64,000 bases of DNA from Whitmania pigra (taxonomy: Eukaryota; Annelida; Clitellata; Hirudinida; Haemopidae): NCBI GenBank assembly GCA_021613335.1, contig JAJTWR010000308.1:1451001-1515000 (forward strand). The letters are read 5' to 3'. Positions within the stretch are counted from its first letter, which is position 1. Each line of letters begins with the position of its first letter. Position numbers and translations under genes: made by a program. Below the pieces are notes generated by a model. The model was not told the DNA's origin. It made no database searches and saw only the letters and a list, made by a program, of their open reading frames with translations. Below are positions 59,854 to 64,000 of the stretch, one piece after another.

Positions 59854-62833
59854 GATCGAAGCTGATGAGGGAGGAGTCTGACAATTACTTGTCCGACCTG
59901 GAAGCTCGTCTCTTGCTGAAATCTTCACCAACGCCGTCGATAAAAGAGAGATCTCTGAGTACAGCGTCCTCCCCGGTGCATAAAAGAACCTCAACACCGT
60001 CGAGCTCTTCCGGACACAGGAGTGAAAAACTAAATCGTAGGCAGCGTTTCTGGTGCAATTTGAAGCAGAAAACGTCGAGTCACTTTCGATCGAAACATTC
60101 TGAAGGAGAAGACAAGACCAAGAAACGGTGGAATGCCAAAGTCGAAACGAAAGTCATGAACAGAGACCGATTCAAAAGGTTCCTCAATTTGGACTTCACG
60201 AAGGTCGATCGAGAAGCGGATGAACAATCAGACGAGGTTTTCCTCACTCCAAGCCTTGAGGGAGTCGAAGGATCGGTAAGGAGTTTTATTCAAATACTTT
60301 CATTTATTTAATTGATATTTTTAATTTCAAAAGGTTTATAATTTATATAATGTTTAATAATGCGTTAATAAAGCATTTATGCAATTATTAGTAACAGCCT
60401 TCAAAATAATGCGATAATAAAGCATTTATCGCACTTCTAAGGTTAAATCTTTCATGAGAACCATCTTATTGTTGATTGAATTAGCACATTTTTTAAAATT
60501 CTCTTCCTTTTATGGCAGACGTTTTGCTTACGCCGGCAGTTCCTTTTTAGTTATTCGTACGTGGCACGATGGTGTGTTATCAGCATCCAAGAATTAATTT
60601 ATTGCTCTGTAAATTAATTATTTATAAATAAACTTATTAGCTAACAAATAAGAGTATTACCTAATAAATAAACTTATTACGTTTATATCCGACTCAAAAT
60701 ATTAATATAACCTCCTCTCACTTTGTCTCCGATATTCCATTTTGCTCAACGAAGGTTGAAAACATTGAAAGCCAGATTAAAAAGATTGGCATTTGTTGAG
60801 AAAATGAAGGTTGAAACATTTCAACGACACGAACCTTTGTTGTTACTGCTTGTCGAAATAAAGTTCCAATGTCAGGACTCGAATAAGTATTCAATTAATC
60901 GATAAATAAATATTTTTATTTATTATAAATATTTATGGAATTAAACGTTAAAAGCTGAGTTGATTTCGGAATGAATAAATATTATTAATAAATATTCAGC
61001 AGATGAATGAATTCATGAATGCTCAAATAACCATCTTTCATCAAAGTTCGGTTTGAACGACATAAATTAGATTCCTCACGCGTATAATAATTTGAATTTC
61101 GTTTTAAAACATTTAAAAAACAACTCGTTTAAATAATTTTGAATCCTGTTACTCGGATATTCCTGTGAAAAAGAAAACTTATCTTGAATGTAGTCAAGTA
61201 GGCTTTCAGTCATTACTTGCTTCAAATCTAATTCACTCTGAGCAACTCAGATTTAGCAGTTAAAATTTAATGTTTCTGATCCCAGTACTCTTCAATTTAC
61301 AAACATTCGCTTTTGATTTCCAGAAAATCATCAAAAGCTAAAAATAATGTCTTCTTTTTGTTTTCGATGAATGACAGCTGTACGAAAAGACAGGATGTGA
61401 TGATTCAACTTACTGTGTAATTATGGAATAAATTCAATTATACGTTGTAGTTATGCTTTAAATTCAATTATACTTTGTAAATATGGATTAAATTTTGTGA
61501 TAACGTTAAATTATTATTTGTTTACTCGACGTTATTACTTTAAATCATCGTTACATTGCACCATATCATTTCTTCCAAAAATAAAAAAATCACTCCAAAA
61601 TTTACTCGTTGCATAGCTTGACGAAGGTTTGTAGAAATTTAAAAGTAGGAAATCCATGCTTTAACTGGTATTTGTCAGGAAGTAAGAGGCTAATAATATT
61701 TATTAAAAGTATTTATTGATATTTAAAACATGAATTCAATAATTTGAAAAAAAAATCAAAGTGGGTGATTAAATGCGTAACATCTGTCTAATTAAGCTTT
61801 TCTAGATTTAATTCTCGTGAGAACGATTATGGAACGATTTAATTTCTGCTGCTGCATCAGAAGCATCAAAACTACGAGGAATCCGTTGATCATTATCTTC
61901 ATTTTTAAGAATTAAAACTTTAAATTCATCTTCCATTTCAACTTCAACTTCAACTGCAGATGTTCCTTGTGGACGGAGGTGGAAAATCAATTGAAAAGGA
62001 GAAAACAATCCACTGTTTGGAAGTCCACCTGAAGGAAGGGAAGGACTTGCTTGTCAAGGATCGATGTGGTTGGTTGGAAGTTCTTGTTGGATTGAATCTT
62101 ATTGTTTCGTATTATCCATTTTATGTCAGTCAGTTACTCGTGATTTATGAATAAATAAATAAAAAAATATAAAAAATAAAAATATAAAAAAGCCACAAGC
62201 GACCTGGGGAAGGAGCGCTACATGAATGGTTACAAGAAGCGCCTCTGACGCTATGCATATGGCGCTAAATAAATTAACTAGAACAATAAATTACAGGAAT
62301 ATGATTCATAAAAATATTTAATTCATGCAACGACTTGACCCCGTAAATACGATTTTTCGGAAGCAGCAGGTGTTGGCCATTAAAAATCAAGTCGAAAAGT
62401 CATCAGTTATCGAATGGCTGAACTGTCGGAAAGGAATTAAAATTGACATTCGATTAGCTTTGTAAAGGGCCCGATAATAAATCATATCACATCGCGAAAT
62501 ACTTTGTACTTCTCCTTATTACTGGGAATTCCTTTCTACTTGCTTAGATTACTTTGTACTTTTAGAGATTGCTTTTTACTTTTTGAGATCACTTTCTACT
62601 TCTCAAGGGACGAGTGATCCGTACGTGAAGTTCAAAGTCGGAACGAAGCTCATGTACAAAAGTCGAATCATCGAGAGGAATTTGAACCCCGTTTGGAACG
62701 AGAGATTCAAATTGAAGGTGGAGGATTTGTTTGTCCCCATTCAAGTCCAGGTTTACGATCACGACATTGGTCTCCTCATGGACGACTTCATGGGGGAGGC
62801 GTACATCGAACCTGCCACCCTGTGTCTCGACCA
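59854..62833 (+). CDS. MCTP: MCTP family protein, N-terminal part (multiple C2 and transmembrane domains)
   Basis: ER/synaptic-vesicle membrane protein with three C2 domains and two C-terminal membrane segments. Exons seen: 59854-60275 (frame continues from an upstream exon or starts at ATG 59865), 61960-62068, 62608-62833; all junctions are in phase. The first is a basic, Ser-rich N-terminal region (YLSDLEARLLLKSSPTPS, WCNLKQKTSSHFRSKHSEG). The next two form C2A: CLEVHLKEGKDLLVKDR, GTSDPYVKFKVG, IIERNLNPVWNERFKLKVE, VQVYDHDIGLLMDDFMGEAY. The calcium-loop aspartates (KDR, SDPY, DHD, DD) are present. C2B, C2C and the membrane segments must lie beyond the right edge, so this is partial. NLNPVW with DDFMG is typical of MCTP. 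Confidence 0.85.
62191..62276 (+). mobile_element. tRNA-derived SINE, copy 4 (5' truncated)
   Basis: Plus-oriented 3' half of the SINE: GGAGCGCTACATGAATGG, AAGAAGCGCCTCTGACGC, ATATGGCGCTAAATAAAT. The tRNA-related head is missing. It lies in an MCTP intron. Confidence 0.8.
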
Positions 62834-63213
62834 GTGAGAACACTTTATTCTACATTTTACATTATATTTTGTAATTTATGTTTTATTATAGGTTTTATAT
62901 TATTTTATTTTATATTTATTCCATATTTTATTCTACATTTTAGTTCTGAGTTGTGGTTGGAAGAGTTTAGTTGAAAATGTAATCACAATTGGCGTATTAT
63001 CTGCATCCTCTGTGTCACTGAGAAAAATGATTACGTAGTTCAAAATAAAAATATTAAATTATATTAATTAATATTAATATTATAATAGAATTACATTAAT
63101 TTAATTAAACGATTTACGTGAAATAAAATTATGGCGGACGCTTCACAGTTATACGTTAATGCTCCTTAAATACTTTAACTACTTCTACTAACGAGATGCA
63201 ACAAATGAAGTGC

Positions 63214-63346
63214 ACAATAAATTGAATAAAATAATTAAATGGCAATAAATTAAATAAAATAATTAAATGACAATAAATTGAATAAAATAATTAAATGAAA
63301 TAAATTGAATAAAATAATTAAATGACAATAAATTGAATAAAAATAA
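63214..63346. repeat. 28-bp AT-rich minisatellite
   Basis: About 4.6 tandem units built on CAATAAATTGAATAAAATAA followed by TTAAATGA, with small indels. It lies between the last visible MCTP exon and the window edge. Confidence 0.9.
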
Positions 63347-63474
63347 GAAAACAACTTGGAATAAAAGGATAATCACCAACAAGTTTAAAAAGCTGATTGC
63401 ACCGTTGTTTATCAGGACATGAAAAGCATAACATTTTTAGTTAAAACGCACTTTTCACGGTGGCATAAACTTTT

Positions 63475-63660
63475 ATAATTTGAAATAATTTAATATAATT
63501 TAACATAATTTGATATAATTAAATATAGTTTAACATAATTTGATTTAATTAAATATAATTTAACATAATTTGATACAATTGAATATGATTTAACATAGTT
63601 TAATATAATTTGATATAATGTAATTTCATGCAATTTGATATAATTTAATATAATTTAATT
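63475..63660. repeat. 10-bp-based AT-rich tandem repeat
   Basis: Irregular array of ATAATTTAAC and ATAATTTGAT type decamers, arranged in larger blocks. No coding potential. Confidence 0.85.
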
Positions 63661-64000
63661 CTCAATAGTTTTTAATTTTTGAACTAATGCTTTAGCACAG
63701 TTTAACAACTGCTAAGTTGAAGGACTCAAACATTTGAGAACACGAATGCACACATTTGTGAAATGATGCTCCTAAAGATATCTTTACGTAAACACACTGA
63801 GTATACATCATCTTAAAATATTGATATTCATTAATCTATTAATGTATTAATCGATCTGGAATTTATTGTACTTCAAGTAAAAATAAAATATTATATTTCA
63901 AGTGAATACGAGTTAAGTTGAGATGAATTACCTTTGATGAATTACCTTTGATAAATTATCTGCAACTTCAAAGACGAAGACATTCGGCATTTGACTTGCA

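Overview
The window is AT-rich nuclear DNA from an invertebrate animal. It has short spliced genes with GT-AG introns, abundant trinucleotide microsatellites, and remains of several non-LTR retrotransposon, DNA transposon and SINE families. The gene set (LRCH, GTF2E2, SoxB, rabenosyn-5, alpha-adaptin, TSC22, CEP63, MCTP) is bilaterian. A spiralian such as an annelid or mollusc is my best guess, but nothing here fixes the clade.

Layout. 0.8-12.3 kb (+): an LRCH gene, leucine-rich repeats plus a C-terminal calponin-homology domain, traced through 16 exons. 12.4-35 kb: an old, much eroded tandem segmental duplication. Unit A (about 12.45-20.73 kb) and unit B (about 20.73-34.45 kb) carry, in the same order and orientation, LRCH-downstream sequence, a two-exon cysteine-rich Ly6/Quiver-like relic, a roughly 170-bp shared block, a 1.0-1.5 kb conserved block upstream of Sox, and a SoxB HMG box. 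Unit B ends in an intact, essentially intronless SoxB gene. In unit A the Sox copy is cut off by the duplication breakpoint just after the HMG box. Its upstream block also holds a 40-bp minisatellite that presents an AACAATAG Sox-type site about ten times. Intronless GTF2E2 (TFIIE-beta) lies inside unit A only. Later insertions include an RNase-H-bearing LINE with a 13-bp target-site duplication, extremely short 3' tails of the same LINE (25-54 bp, several with target-site duplications), R2-clade, CR1/L2-like, Tc1/mariner-like and TTF/hAT-like relics, a foldback element and a 259-bp (TTA)n array.

35-38.7 kb is gene-free. 38.7-49.2 kb: rabenosyn-5 (-) and AP-2 alpha-adaptin (+) are divergently arranged with 573 bp between start codons. 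Both act in clathrin/early-endosome traffic. Alpha-adaptin has 23 exons and contains what looks like a U12-type AT-AC intron and a GC-AG intron. 52.0-53.1 kb (+): a three-exon TSC22-domain (bunched-like) gene. 54.1-57.9 kb (+): a CEP63/DEUP1-like centriolar coiled-coil gene, first exon not found. 59.85 kb to the right edge (+): the 5' part of an MCTP gene (first C2 domain), continuing past the window.

A tRNA-derived SINE family with recognisable A and B boxes occurs four times, in introns and between genes. All gene models come from reading splice sites and codon phase by eye against remembered family sequences. No searches were run.
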